A stretch of DNA of 30,392 bases from CAZWHE01 sp964633825 (lineage in GTDB: Bacteria > Planctomycetota > B15-G4 > CAYZWU01), in contig CAZWHE010000029.1 of NCBI GenBank assembly GCA_964633825.1, forward strand, positions 1-30,392. The letters run 5' to 3'. The notes under the pieces are model-generated. The model did no database searches and was not told the origin of the DNA. It saw only the letters and a list, made by a program, of their open reading frames with translations. The translations under genes and the position numbers were made by a program. Every line of letters begins with the position of its first letter. Position 1 is the stretch's first letter. Below are positions 21,297-29,936 of the stretch, piece after piece.

Positions 21297-22097
21297 ATGA
21301 CGAAACGGAAAAGCCCGGTTGACCGGCCTTTCGCAGGGATCCCATCTTCCGCATCGGTCGTCCTTATCGCGGCCCTTCTCTCTCTCTTCTCCTGCACGAA
21401 CAACGAGACGCCGCCGGCCGAGCCGGCCGATACTCCTCCCCGTCGCACCGGCGCCTTCTGGAACGAACGCTCGGAAGAACGGGACGAGATGGTCTCGCGC
21501 CAGATCGAATCGCGCGGCGTTTCCGACCCGCTCGTTCTCGATGCGATGCGCGCTGTGCCGCGCCATCTCTTCGTCCCCGAGCCTTACAAGGGTCGGGCTT
21601 ACGTCGACAGCCCCCTTCCCATCGGAGAGAGGCAGACCATCTCCCAGCCCTACATCGTGGCCCTCATGACCGAGCTGATGCTGCTCGAAGGGGACGAGAA
21701 GGTTCTCGAAGTGGGAACCGGATCGGGGTACCAGGCCGCCGTGCTCGCCGAGCTGGGGGTGGAGGTCTTCTCGATCGAGATCGTCGAGAGCCTCGCCGAG
21801 CGCTCGAAGAAGCTTCTCGACGCCATGGGATACGGCAACATCGCGGTCCGGTGCGGGGATGGTTACAGGGGATGGCCCGAGCAGGCCCCTTTCGACGCGA
21901 TCATGGTCACGGCCGCGCCCGATCACATTCCGGAGCCACTCCTTGAACAGCTCAAAAAGGGCGGCAGGCTCGTTATTCCCGTGGGCGGATTCAACCAGGA
22001 CCTGGTCCGGATCACGCGAAGGGGAGACAGCTTCGAGCGGGAACTGATCATCCCCGTCCGTTTTGTGCCCATGACGGGCGAGGCGGAGACCAAGTGA
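21297..22097 (+). CDS. pcm: Protein-L-isoaspartate O-methyltransferase with a lipoprotein signal
   Basis: This 266-residue protein contains a full PCMT domain: GVSDPLVLDAMRAVPRHLFV (74-93), QTISQPYIVALM (113-124), the SAM loop VLEVGTGSGYQ (136-146) and PFDAIMVTAAPDHIPEPL. It repairs isoaspartyl residues in aged proteins by SAM-dependent methylation. What is unusual is the N-terminus: a basic start, a hydrophobic core (about 20-31) and the lipobox LFSC with C33, followed by a Pro/Thr/Glu-rich linker, so it looks exported and lipidated. SAM is not expected in the periplasm, so either the signal is not used or an alternative downstream start makes a cytosolic form; M65 would be one option. GGAGG lies about 10 bases before the ATG. 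Confidence 0.9.
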   Translation: MTKRKSPVDRPFAGIPSSASVVLIAALLSLFSCTNNETPPAEPADTPPRRTGAFWNERSEERDEMVSRQIESRGVSDPLVLDAMRAVPRHLFVPEPYKGRAYVDSPLPIGERQTISQPYIVALMTELMLLEGDEKVLEVGTGSGYQAAVLAELGVEVFSIEIVESLAERSKKLLDAMGYGNIAVRCGDGYRGWPEQAPFDAIMVTAAPDHIPEPLLEQLKKGGRLVIPVGGFNQDLVRITRRGDSFERELIIPVRFVPMTGEAETK

Positions 22098-22121
22098 TCC
22101 CTCCTATCGAATCAGAAAGAA

Positions 22122-22150
22122 TTGTCACGGCCCCGGGCGGCCTGTATAAT
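22122..22150 (+). promoter_or_regulatory. Sigma70-type promoter of the dgt-rnc-mfd run
   Basis: TTGTCA (22122-22127), 17-base spacer, perfect TATAAT (22145-22150). Transcription would start near 22157, giving a leader of about 92 bases to the dgt ATG. Confidence 0.75.
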
Positions 22151-22249
22151 CAAATGTGACGACCCTGCGCGCCGTCTGGACCGGAGGCGCTGCGGAGCGG
22201 GCTCTTTCCCGGCTCTCCCCGCATCCCCTCCACAACAGAGAGAGATTCC

Positions 22250-23386
22250 ATGCTTCTTCGCGAGCTGAACGAAGAACGCGAGCACAAGGAGCTCGCCTCG
22301 TACGCGCTGAAATCGTCGGACAGCCGGGGCCGCGTTTACAAAGAAGAGGACGACCGGTTCAGAACGATCTACCTGCGGGACAGGGACCGCATCATCCATT
22401 CGGCGGCGTTCAGGCGGCTCGAATACAAAACCCAGGTCTTTATCCACAACGAGGGAGATTATTACAGAACACGCCTCACACACACACTCGAAGTGGCCCA
22501 GATCGCGCGGTCCGTGGCTTACACGCTGCGCTTCAACGAGGGGTTCGTCGAAGCCCTCGCCCTGGCCCATGACCTCGGCCACCCCCCCTTCGGCCACACG
22601 GGCGAAGCCGTGCTCGACCGCCTGATGAAGAGCCACGGCGGGTTCGAGCACAACCGGCAGGCCCTCCGGGCCGTGGACACGCTCGAAAACAAATACCCCA
22701 ACTTCGCGGGCCTCAACCTGTCCCACGAGATACGGGAAGCCGTTCTCAAGTACGGACCCGGCGAGGAGAACGTCTGCTGCGACGGCTTCCAACTCGGCCT
22801 TCTCCCTTTTCTCGAGGCCCGGATCGTGAACATCTCGGACCGGATCGCATACCAGCATCACGACCTCGACGACGGACTCAAGGCCAACATCCTGCAGGAG
22901 GACGATCTGGCTCAAACCGGGCTCTGGCGGGAAGCGTCCGATCATGTCCGCCGGATCCGTCCCGATCTGCCTCTCCGTATCCGGCAGCTTCAGGTTGTCA
23001 ACAAGGTCGTCAAGATATTGATCTCCGATCTCATTGAACACTCTCACAATGCGATCGAGCCTTTCGATGGAAAGGACGCCGTCGCCATGAGAAAGATAAA
23101 AAAGGACGTTATGGGATTCTCGTCCGAGACCGCCGTCCGGGTCGACGAGCTCCAGAAATTCCTCAACGAGAAATTCTACGATCACCACAGGCTGGCACGG
23201 GTCCGAAAGCGGGCCGAGCTCAACCTGAAGAAGCTTTTCCACGTCTACCTGGACAACATCAAGATGCTTCCCGAGGATTTCAGAAAGATCTCGGAAAAGG
23301 ACGGGCCCGAGCGCGCCGTCTGCGATTACATCGCCGGGATGACCGATCGATATGCGCTCGACGAATGGAAACGCTACACAACCTGA
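22250..23386 (+). CDS. dgt: Deoxyguanosinetriphosphate triphosphohydrolase-like protein (dNTPase)
   Basis: This 378-residue HD-domain protein removes triphosphate from dNTPs. Key motifs are RDRDRIIHSAAFRRLEYKTQ (43-62), RTRLTHTLEVAQIAR (first metal histidine H78), ALAHDLGHPPFGHTGE (H107, D108) and the late SDRIAYQHHDLDD with the fourth ligand. The length matches the shorter dGTPase-like type-2 enzymes (about 330-450), not the roughly 505-residue E. coli Dgt. A purine-rich GAGAGAG site precedes the ATG. The C-terminal part from about 190 is an extended helical region typical of the family. It heads the dgt-rnc-mfd run and its end overlaps the upstream possible rnc start. The biological role is probably nucleotide-pool control; phage defence has been proposed for some relatives, but nothing here points to it. 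Confidence 0.93.
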   Translation: MLLRELNEEREHKELASYALKSSDSRGRVYKEEDDRFRTIYLRDRDRIIHSAAFRRLEYKTQVFIHNEGDYYRTRLTHTLEVAQIARSVAYTLRFNEGFVEALALAHDLGHPPFGHTGEAVLDRLMKSHGGFEHNRQALRAVDTLENKYPNFAGLNLSHEIREAVLKYGPGEENVCCDGFQLGLLPFLEARIVNISDRIAYQHHDLDDGLKANILQEDDLAQTGLWREASDHVRRIRPDLPLRIRQLQVVNKVVKILISDLIEHSHNAIEPFDGKDAVAMRKIKKDVMGFSSETAVRVDELQKFLNEKFYDHHRLARVRKRAELNLKKLFHVYLDNIKMLPEDFRKISEKDGPERAVCDYIAGMTDRYALDEWKRYTT

Positions 23387-23409
23387 ATCATCCGTGGAGA
23401 AATTGCATC

Positions 23410-24153
23410 GTGGCCGGAAACGAAACCGACAGGTTCGGTCAAGGCAACGTCGAGAGCCTGGGTGAATTCGAAGAAATACTGGGATACACATTCAAGTCGA
23501 AGAAACTGCTCCTCGAAGTTTTGACTCATTCCTCCGCCAAGGACGACATCCACCCTTCGAACGAACGGCTGGAATTCCTGGGCGACTCCGTCCTCGGAAT
23601 GGTCATCTCGGAGCACCTTTTTAAAGCGATGAAGAATTTCGACGAAGGAGAAATGACCATTATCAAATCGATCGTGGTCAGCCGGTCCTCCCTCTTGAAG
23701 ATCGCCAAGGCGATCGGGATCAAGGACTATCTCGTTGTCGGCAAGGGATTCCGGCGTAAACGCTCGCTCCCCATGTCCCTTGTAGCGAATTCGGTGGAAT
23801 CCCTCATCGGCGCCCTCTTCCTGGACAGCGGGATCCGTTTGAGCAGGAATTTTATCCTGCAGCACTTCGGGGGGGTGCTGGAGAGCGCACTCAAGAGCCG
23901 GCGAAACCTCAACTACAAGTCCCGTCTTCAGTACTATTCACAGAAGAAGTTCGGCCTCACTCCCCACTACAAGCTCGTCACGCAAGACGGCCCCGACCAC
24001 AAGAAGACCTTTACGCTTCGCGCCGTGGTGGGAAAGATGGTTCTCCCGCCGGGGAAGGGAAACACCAAAAAGGAAGCCAGCCAGAAAGCGGCGCGCGAAG
24101 CTCTGAAAATCCTGCAGGAGGAATATGGAACGCTTCCCAATCCCGACCGTTGA
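23410..24153 (+). CDS. rnc: Ribonuclease III
   Basis: The GTG start gives a 247-residue protein with the RNase III fold: TFKSKKLLLEVLTHSS, then the signature NERLEFLGDSVL (51-62, containing the catalytic D59), and NSVESLIGALFLDSG with the second acidic residue. Residues about 167-236 form a double-stranded RNA-binding domain (NYKSRLQYYSQKKFG, KGNTKKEASQKAAREALKIL). It processes rRNA precursors and cleaves double-stranded RNA, so the hairpin repeats in this window would be potential substrates. GTG at 23410 is preferred because GGAG lies 10 bases upstream; an in-frame ATG at 23365 inside dgt lacks a ribosome site but cannot be excluded. Its end overlaps mfd by 29 bases, which implies coupled translation. 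Confidence 0.94.
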   Translation: MAGNETDRFGQGNVESLGEFEEILGYTFKSKKLLLEVLTHSSAKDDIHPSNERLEFLGDSVLGMVISEHLFKAMKNFDEGEMTIIKSIVVSRSSLLKIAKAIGIKDYLVVGKGFRRKRSLPMSLVANSVESLIGALFLDSGIRLSRNFILQHFGGVLESALKSRRNLNYKSRLQYYSQKKFGLTPHYKLVTQDGPDHKKTFTLRAVVGKMVLPPGKGNTKKEASQKAAREALKILQEEYGTLPNPDR

Positions 24154-27100
24154 GAAGGATAAGCTCCGGGAGGTCGTGAAGGGGTTCGGGAAAGTAGCAC
24201 CATCCGTGATCAGCGGCCTCTGGGGTTCGTCGGCGGCATTGATAACAGCCGAAGCCGCCCGCCTCGCGGCCGAAGCCGCCCCCACGATCATTGTCATCAC
24301 ACCCGACGAAAGGGATGCCGCCTTCTTCCGCGACGACGTCGAGTTTTTCCTGGGATGCAGCGTCCCTCTCTACCCTGCCTTTGATCCTCGCACGGCTTCG
24401 GAAGCGGAATCACGTTTCGTTTTTTCGGAACGCCTCTCGATTCTGACCCGGATCTCGCCGGCTGCCCGGACGGCTCTGTCGGCCGGGAAGCCGAAGTCGG
24501 CGGCCGGGAAGCCTCGCGTGGTTGTCATGCCTGTTTCGGCCCTCCTCGATCCTGTTCCGGCGCCCGTTCGCGATCCGGGCCGGTTTTTCCTCCGCTTCTT
24601 TTCAGGAATGTCGCTGGCGCCTGAAGAGATCGGAAATAGGCTCGACAGAGCCGGATTCCAGGCCTCGCCCATGGTGACCGTGCCGGGAGAGTTTTCCATC
24701 CGCGGCGACATCATCGACATTTATCCCATGGCAACGGCTCGACCGGTCCGCCTCGAGTTCCTCGACAACGAGGTGGAATCGATTCGCGAAATCGATCCGG
24801 AAAACCAGCGCTCTGTGACGCTTCTCGATCGGTACGATCTTTTTCTGGCCGGCCTGGGGGACGAGACAAAATCCTCCCCCACTCACCACATCCCGAAAGA
24901 GATCCCCGTCCTTGTCAGAGAACCGGACGAAGTGAACGCCCGCCTCCGGGCATACAGCCGGGAGCTCAAGATACCCGATGAGCTCAAGACCGCGGCCGCG
25001 AGGTTCATCGAAGAGCGGCCGGCGGCCGGCCTCGTCGGGCTCTCGAACAGCAAGGACAAAATCAATTACAGGGTTCTCTCCGCCCAGGGCGTGGGACTGA
25101 AATCAAAAATAACGGGCAGGACCATGCCGGACCTGAACGCGTCGATCAAGAACTTCCTCGAAAGGTGCCGCCGCGTGCGCATTCTCTGCCAGGTCGAAGC
25201 GGAGGCCGAGCGTTTCCGCGCCGTTCTGAAAGAACAGGGAATCAGCCCCGGGCGCCGGGTGCGCGTCGAAGTGGGCCGTGTCGCCGAAGGGTTTCAGTTC
25301 CCCGAGCTCGGACTCTGTGTGGTCAATCACCACGAGCTCATGCGGCGCCTTCCCGTAAGGCGGGCCAAAAGAAAAGGCCGCGGGAGGGCGCGCGCGCTCG
25401 AGTCCTTTCGGGAGCTGAACAACGGGGATTACGTTGTCCACCTCGTTCACGGGATCGCCCGATACGAGGGTTTGACGCGGATGGAGCGCGAGTCGGGCGG
25501 AGAGGAGGACTTTCTCGTTCTTGTTTTCAAGAACGATGTGCTTCTCTATGTCCCGGCATCGAAGATCCATCTCGTTCACCGTTATGTGGGCGGCGGGGAA
25601 GGGGCGCCGTCCCTCGACCTTCTGGGAGGATCGGCCTGGACAAAGCGGCGTATGAAAGTCCAGGGCATGCTCCGGGACCTGGCAGCCGACCTCCTCGAAA
25701 CACAGGCCGTGCGGTCCGAGGAGAGAGGGTTCGCCTTTCATCTCGACGACGACCTCCAGGTTCTGTTCGACGCTTCTTTTCCATACGAAGATACGGAAGA
25801 CCAGATCACGGCCATGTCGGCTCTCAAATCGGATCAGGAGAGCCGGAAGCCCATGGACCGGCTTCTCTGCGGAGACGTGGGATTCGGCAAGACGGAGCTG
25901 GCCATTCGCGCCGCATTCAAATCGGTTCTTTCGGGAAAGCAGACGGCCGTTCTCGTGCCCACGACCATTCTGGCCGAGCAGCACTTCGAGACCTTCAGGA
26001 CCCGCCTCGCCGACTACCCCGTCACCGTGGAGGTGCTGAGCCGTTTCAGGAGCCGGAAAGAGCAGAACGATGTGGCGAGCGCCGTGCGCGAAGGCCGGGT
26101 CGACATCCTGATCGGAACGCACAGGATTCTGTCGTCCGACGTGGGATTCAAGGACCTGGGTCTTCTCGTCATCGACGAGGAGCAGCGCTTCGGCGTCCGC
26201 CACAAGGAGCGCCTGAAGAGCATGAAGAGAACCGTGGACGTGCTGACCATGACGGCCACGCCGATCCCGAGGACCCTTCACATGGCCCTCGTGGGGATCC
26301 GCGACATATCGAGCCTGGAAACACCGCCCGAGGGGCGCATGCCGATCCACACACAGGTGAACGTGAAGGGCGACAGCCTGCTTAGGCGCGCCCTTCTCCT
26401 CGAAGTGAGCCGGGGCGGCCAGGTTTTCTTTCTTCACAACCGCGTGGAATCGATCGCGGCGGAAACGCAAAAACTGAGCGCCCTCGTGCCGTCGGTCCGG
26501 ATCGCATTCGCCCACGGCCGGATGCGCGAGAGGGAGCTCCAGGGGGTGATCAGGCGCTTCGTCCGCCGCGAGATCGACGTTCTCGTCTGCACGACCATTA
26601 TCGAATCCGGAATCGACATGCCCCAGGTGAATACGATCATCATCGACCGCGCCGACACCTTCGGGCTGGCCGACCTGCACCAGCTGCGCGGCCGGGTGGG
26701 CCGCGGAAGCGTTCGCGCCTATTGTTACCTGCTCATTCCCTACAAAAGAATTCCCGGCATTGCCCTGCGCCGGCTGAAGGCGATCGAGGAGCTCTCCCAT
26801 CTCGGCGCGGGATACGACATCGCGCTCAAAGATCTCGAGATCCGCGGTGCCGGAAACATCCTGGGAGCAGAGCAGCACGGCCACATCGCAGCCGTTGGCT
26901 ACGACCTCTACTGCAGGCTGCTCAAGAAGACGGTTCTCAAGATGAAGGAGGAGGCGACCGGATCGGAGCGCGCCGGAAAAACACGCGGCGCCGAGCCCGA
27001 GGACGTGGATCTCGATATCCATGTCAAAGCCTTTCTTCCCGCCGAATTCATACCCTACGAGGGCATCCGGATGGAAATCCTCCGCAGGCTCTCGCTGTGC

Positions 27101-27439
27101 AAATCAGCCGGCGAGTTCGACGGGATGGAAGAGGAATTGAAGGATCGTTTCGGCCGGATCCCGGCCGAAGCGAGCCGGCTCATCGACCTCTTCCGGGTGA
27201 GACGCCTCATGGCCGCCAACGGGATCAGGCGCCTCACACGAGCCGGCCGGAGCCGGGAATTGGTCGTCGATCTTTTCGACACAAGGAGGTTCGACAAGAG
27301 GAAACCTTTCGGCGGCAGGAAAGTCAACAGGGTCTCCCCGTCACGGGTTGTGCTTGTTCTCCCTAAAAACGCTTTGGCCGGGAATGACTTGCTTCTGTAC
27401 CTGAAATCGCGTTTGATGGTTCGCGAGGCCCTATTATAA
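24125..27439 (+). CDS. mfd: Transcription-repair coupling factor Mfd
   Basis: This 1104-residue protein has the standard length and layout of Mfd. The UvrB-homology part spans about 1-330 (GEFSIRGDIIDIYP, VRLEFLDNEVESIREIDP). The RNA-polymerase interaction domain begins near 430 (NNGDYVVHLVHGIARYEGL). The translocase domains carry the Walker A motif CGDVGFGKTELAIRAA (near 585), DEEQRFGVRHKERLK (near 683), TATPIPRTLHMAL, and later QLRGRVGRGSVRAYCYLL. The C-terminal TRCF domain (from about 960) includes RIPAEASRLIDLFRVRRL. Mfd removes stalled RNA polymerase from damaged template and recruits UvrA. AGGAGG lies 4-5 bases before the ATG. It overlaps rnc by 29 bases, and its stop codon lies inside the promoter of the next gene. 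Confidence 0.97.
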   Translation: MERFPIPTVEKDKLREVVKGFGKVAPSVISGLWGSSAALITAEAARLAAEAAPTIIVITPDERDAAFFRDDVEFFLGCSVPLYPAFDPRTASEAESRFVFSERLSILTRISPAARTALSAGKPKSAAGKPRVVVMPVSALLDPVPAPVRDPGRFFLRFFSGMSLAPEEIGNRLDRAGFQASPMVTVPGEFSIRGDIIDIYPMATARPVRLEFLDNEVESIREIDPENQRSVTLLDRYDLFLAGLGDETKSSPTHHIPKEIPVLVREPDEVNARLRAYSRELKIPDELKTAAARFIEERPAAGLVGLSNSKDKINYRVLSAQGVGLKSKITGRTMPDLNASIKNFLERCRRVRILCQVEAEAERFRAVLKEQGISPGRRVRVEVGRVAEGFQFPELGLCVVNHHELMRRLPVRRAKRKGRGRARALESFRELNNGDYVVHLVHGIARYEGLTRMERESGGEEDFLVLVFKNDVLLYVPASKIHLVHRYVGGGEGAPSLDLLGGSAWTKRRMKVQGMLRDLAADLLETQAVRSEERGFAFHLDDDLQVLFDASFPYEDTEDQITAMSALKSDQESRKPMDRLLCGDVGFGKTELAIRAAFKSVLSGKQTAVLVPTTILAEQHFETFRTRLADYPVTVEVLSRFRSRKEQNDVASAVREGRVDILIGTHRILSSDVGFKDLGLLVIDEEQRFGVRHKERLKSMKRTVDVLTMTATPIPRTLHMALVGIRDISSLETPPEGRMPIHTQVNVKGDSLLRRALLLEVSRGGQVFFLHNRVESIAAETQKLSALVPSVRIAFAHGRMRERELQGVIRRFVRREIDVLVCTTIIESGIDMPQVNTIIIDRADTFGLADLHQLRGRVGRGSVRAYCYLLIPYKRIPGIALRRLKAIEELSHLGAGYDIALKDLEIRGAGNILGAEQHGHIAAVGYDLYCRLLKKTVLKMKEEATGSERAGKTRGAEPEDVDLDIHVKAFLPAEFIPYEGIRMEILRRLSLCKSAGEFDGMEEELKDRFGRIPAEASRLIDLFRVRRLMAANGIRRLTRAGRSRELVVDLFDTRRFDKRKPFGGRKVNRVSPSRVVLVLPKNALAGNDLLLYLKSRLMVREALL

Positions 27440-27440
27440 T
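27413..27440 (+). promoter_or_regulatory. Promoter of the PpiC-like gene, inside the end of mfd
   Basis: TTGATG (27413-27418), 16-base spacer, perfect TATAAT (27435-27440). The -10 overlaps the mfd stop codon TAA. The leader to the ATG at 27467 would be about 20 bases and shows no clear Shine-Dalgarno. Confidence 0.65.
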
Positions 27441-27466
27441 CTAAGGTTTTACGAAACAACGATCCC

Positions 27467-28477
27467 ATGGCTCTGAAAAAGATCAGCCTTCTTTTTGTCT
27501 TCTGTCTGGTGCTCGCTCCCGGAGCTTTTGCAGGAGAAGACGAACCCCCGTCGAGCCCCGCGGCAGACAAGCGAAGCGAGATCGCCGCCTGCGTGATGGG
27601 GCGAATCATCACAATCTATGAAGTGGAAAATCGGGTCGTCATGGTCAAAGAGAAATTCCCCGACGAGCCGCAGGACATTCTTTTCCACCATATACGCGCC
27701 CAGATCGCGGAGCGGATTCTCATCATCGAGACGGCGAAAAAGTACGCCATGGATGTAACGGACGATGACGTGGTCCGGTTCTACACCGACCGAGAGATTG
27801 ATGAAAAAAAAGTCAGGAACAACATGGAGGCGTACCGGGAAGAATTCCTCTATCGGCAGTACTTGTGGGGACGCATGGGATACAACACCGGCCTGAAAGG
27901 CATCGTCCCCGACATGCTGTCTTCCATCCGCGTCACACCCGCCGAGATCAGAAGCTACTACCGCATTTACAAGGACCGGTTCGTCACCGAGGAAGAAATT
28001 CTCCTCGAGTGGATCCAGATCCCGACAAGATCCTTCCCCAACCGCGAGGAGCTCGAAGAAAAGCTCGCCCAATGCCGGGGCTCTCTGCAGAAAACCGGAT
28101 CCGACATGGAGGAACTCGCGCTGAATTGGCCCGGATCGCTCTACAAAAAGAAAAATATCTCCGGGAAGAAGAGCGGAGATTTGATCCCGGCTATCGCCGA
28201 ATTCGCCAAGGAAGCAAAAGAGGGAGACGTGAGCGAAGCGATCGTTCTGGAGGGGTCGAGAATCATTGTCCGCCTCATCGAGAGAGAGGAGGGCCGAGCA
28301 GAGCCCTTCGACAAGATCCAGGAAAAAGTGGCCGGCATTCTGAGACAAGCCAAGGAAGAGAGGGCGGAAACGGCCATCGTCAGGGAGCTCATCAGCCGCA
28401 ACCGCGAAGCCTACTCGCCGCCCGATCTCTTCCTCCCCTATTCATCGAAGAAGAATCAAAAGACCCGGACCGATTGA
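27467..28477 (+). CDS. SurA/PpiC-like periplasmic peptidyl-prolyl isomerase or chaperone
   Basis: This 336-residue protein begins with a clear Sec signal peptide, with a probable cleavage after AFA (residue 22). An N-terminal helical chaperone part (about 35-165: MGRIITIYEVENRVV, RAQIAERILIIETAKKYAMD) is followed by a PpiC/parvulin-type region (about 175-300: EEEILLEWIQIP, SGDLIPAIAEFAKEAKEGDV, GSRIIVRLIEREEG). The parvulin signature is degenerate, so isomerase activity is uncertain and the main role may be chaperoning of outer-membrane proteins, as for SurA. It has its own promoter overlapping the mfd stop. The next gene starts 8 bases after its stop codon, so the two are probably co-transcribed. 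The tail is basic and proline-rich. Confidence 0.85.
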   Translation: MALKKISLLFVFCLVLAPGAFAGEDEPPSSPAADKRSEIAACVMGRIITIYEVENRVVMVKEKFPDEPQDILFHHIRAQIAERILIIETAKKYAMDVTDDDVVRFYTDREIDEKKVRNNMEAYREEFLYRQYLWGRMGYNTGLKGIVPDMLSSIRVTPAEIRSYYRIYKDRFVTEEEILLEWIQIPTRSFPNREELEEKLAQCRGSLQKTGSDMEELALNWPGSLYKKKNISGKKSGDLIPAIAEFAKEAKEGDVSEAIVLEGSRIIVRLIEREEGRAEPFDKIQEKVAGILRQAKEERAETAIVRELISRNREAYSPPDLFLPYSSKKNQKTRTD

Positions 28478-28485
28478 GGATTGAA

Positions 28486-29796
28486 GTGACCCGCAAAACA
28501 GTCATCGTCCTGAGCCTGGCCGGTTTCAGCCCGTCCCTGCTGAATTCGGGCTTTTGTCCCCGCATCGAATCGTTCGCAAACCGATCGGGATTCAAGACGA
28601 TAAAGCCCGTCCTTCCCGCCCTGACCCTTTCCATGCAGGCCACGCTCACGACGGGAGCTTTACCCGCCGGGCACGGCATCGTGGGGAACGGTTTTTTCGA
28701 CAGGACCCAGATGGAACAGAGGTTCTGGTCCGCTTCTTCCGGGCTGCTCGAACGCCCCAGGATCTGGGACGATGTCAAGGACCTGCGCGTGGCCGCCCTC
28801 TTCTGGTGGAACTTCCTCGGCGCCGATCTCGACGTTTACATGAATGTCGCCCCTTTTCACATGGCCGATGGAAAAACCGTTCCCGCCTGTTATTCCCGGC
28901 CGGACGACCTGTACCCGCGGCTGGAAAAGAAGCTCGGGCCCTTTCCCCTGCACCGCTTCTGGGGGCCGGCCGTCTCGATCGAATCCTCCAAGTGGATCCT
29001 CGACGCCACCCTCGATGCGGCCGAGACTTTTTCGCCCGACCTGCTCCTCAGTTATATCCCGCACATGGATTACTCCCTGCAGCGATCCGGGCCGGATTCA
29101 AAAGAAGCCAACGGCCACCTGGCCGAGCTCGACGAGCTTCTCGCCCCCCTCCTGGAACGGGCGGGGGATTTCCATCTCGTGCTCCTGTCCGAATACGGCA
29201 TCGGCCCGGTCTCACAAGCGGTCTCGCCGAACCGATTTCTCAAGGAGGCCGGGCTCTTCCATGTTCGGCGTCTGGGAGAGCGGGAATATCCCGACCCGGC
29301 AGGTTCGCGCGCCTTTGCGGTCTGCGACCACCAGATCGCCCACATCTACGCGGCCGATCGGGCCGACAGGGAAAAAACCGCCGCCCGACTGGAAGGACTC
29401 GACGGCATCGCAGCGGTTCTCGACAGGGAGGGTCTGAAAAAAGCCGGCCTCGACCACGCCCGCTCGGGCGATCTCGTCGCCCTGGCGGAAGAGAACGCCT
29501 GGTTCGAACACTCCTGGTGGGAGAGCGAGGAGGCGGCGCCCGACTATGCATTCACCGTGGATATCCACCGGAAAATAGGATATGACCCTTTGGAGCTGAT
29601 TTTCGACCCGATCAAGAAGAGGCTGGCTTCCGATCCCAAGCTGATCCGGGGTTCCCACGGCCTCGTCCCGGAAACGAGCGCTCACTCCCCACTGATCATT
29701 ACCCCATTTCTTAAAAAGTATTACAAAGAGAGCCTCCCAGAGATCCCGGCCGTCGACGTGGCCGGTCTTTTACTGAAAGTGCTTGATCATACATAA
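28486..29796 (+). CDS. Alkaline-phosphatase-superfamily phosphodiesterase-like protein with missing metal ligands
   Basis: The GTG start, 5 bases after GAGGA, gives 436 residues resembling type I phosphodiesterase/nucleotide pyrophosphatases. Family features are PALTLSMQATLTTGALPAGH with the candidate nucleophile T47, HGIVGNGFF (63-71), FWWNFLGADLDVYMNV, PHMDYSLQRSGP (192-203) and GSHGLVPETSAHSPLII. Two usual metal positions differ: the first motif reads VLSLAGFS, with alanine (A12) and serine (S10) where an aspartate is expected, and SEYG (235-238) stands in place of the D-H-G motif. From memory the SEYG form occurs in a distinct subfamily, so activity may be altered rather than lost. The open frame continues upstream but overlaps the PpiC gene and is rejected. 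No signal peptide is seen. Substrate unknown. Confidence 0.8.
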   Translation: MTRKTVIVLSLAGFSPSLLNSGFCPRIESFANRSGFKTIKPVLPALTLSMQATLTTGALPAGHGIVGNGFFDRTQMEQRFWSASSGLLERPRIWDDVKDLRVAALFWWNFLGADLDVYMNVAPFHMADGKTVPACYSRPDDLYPRLEKKLGPFPLHRFWGPAVSIESSKWILDATLDAAETFSPDLLLSYIPHMDYSLQRSGPDSKEANGHLAELDELLAPLLERAGDFHLVLLSEYGIGPVSQAVSPNRFLKEAGLFHVRRLGEREYPDPAGSRAFAVCDHQIAHIYAADRADREKTAARLEGLDGIAAVLDREGLKKAGLDHARSGDLVALAEENAWFEHSWWESEEAAPDYAFTVDIHRKIGYDPLELIFDPIKKRLASDPKLIRGSHGLVPETSAHSPLIITPFLKKYYKESLPEIPAVDVAGLLLKVLDHT

Positions 29797-29936
29797 AGAG
29801 AGGAATAAAATCCTTATTTGGGTGAACCTCTGTTTCCTTGAATCGTTCCCAAGATAAAGACTTGCGGAAACAGCGGCGGGTTTCGACAAGCGCGGCCCGC
29901 GGACTCTGAAACAAACCTTTTTACGAGGCGATATTG

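Noticed and set aside
25103..27022. Long open frame (639 codons) on the minus strand opposite mfd
   Set aside because: Antisense to conserved Mfd motifs; the translation is low-complexity and has no recognisable domain.
27865..28485. Upstream extension of the phosphodiesterase-like frame
   Set aside because: It overlaps the PpiC-like gene in another frame and has low-complexity sequence; the GTG at 28486 has a well-placed GAGGA.
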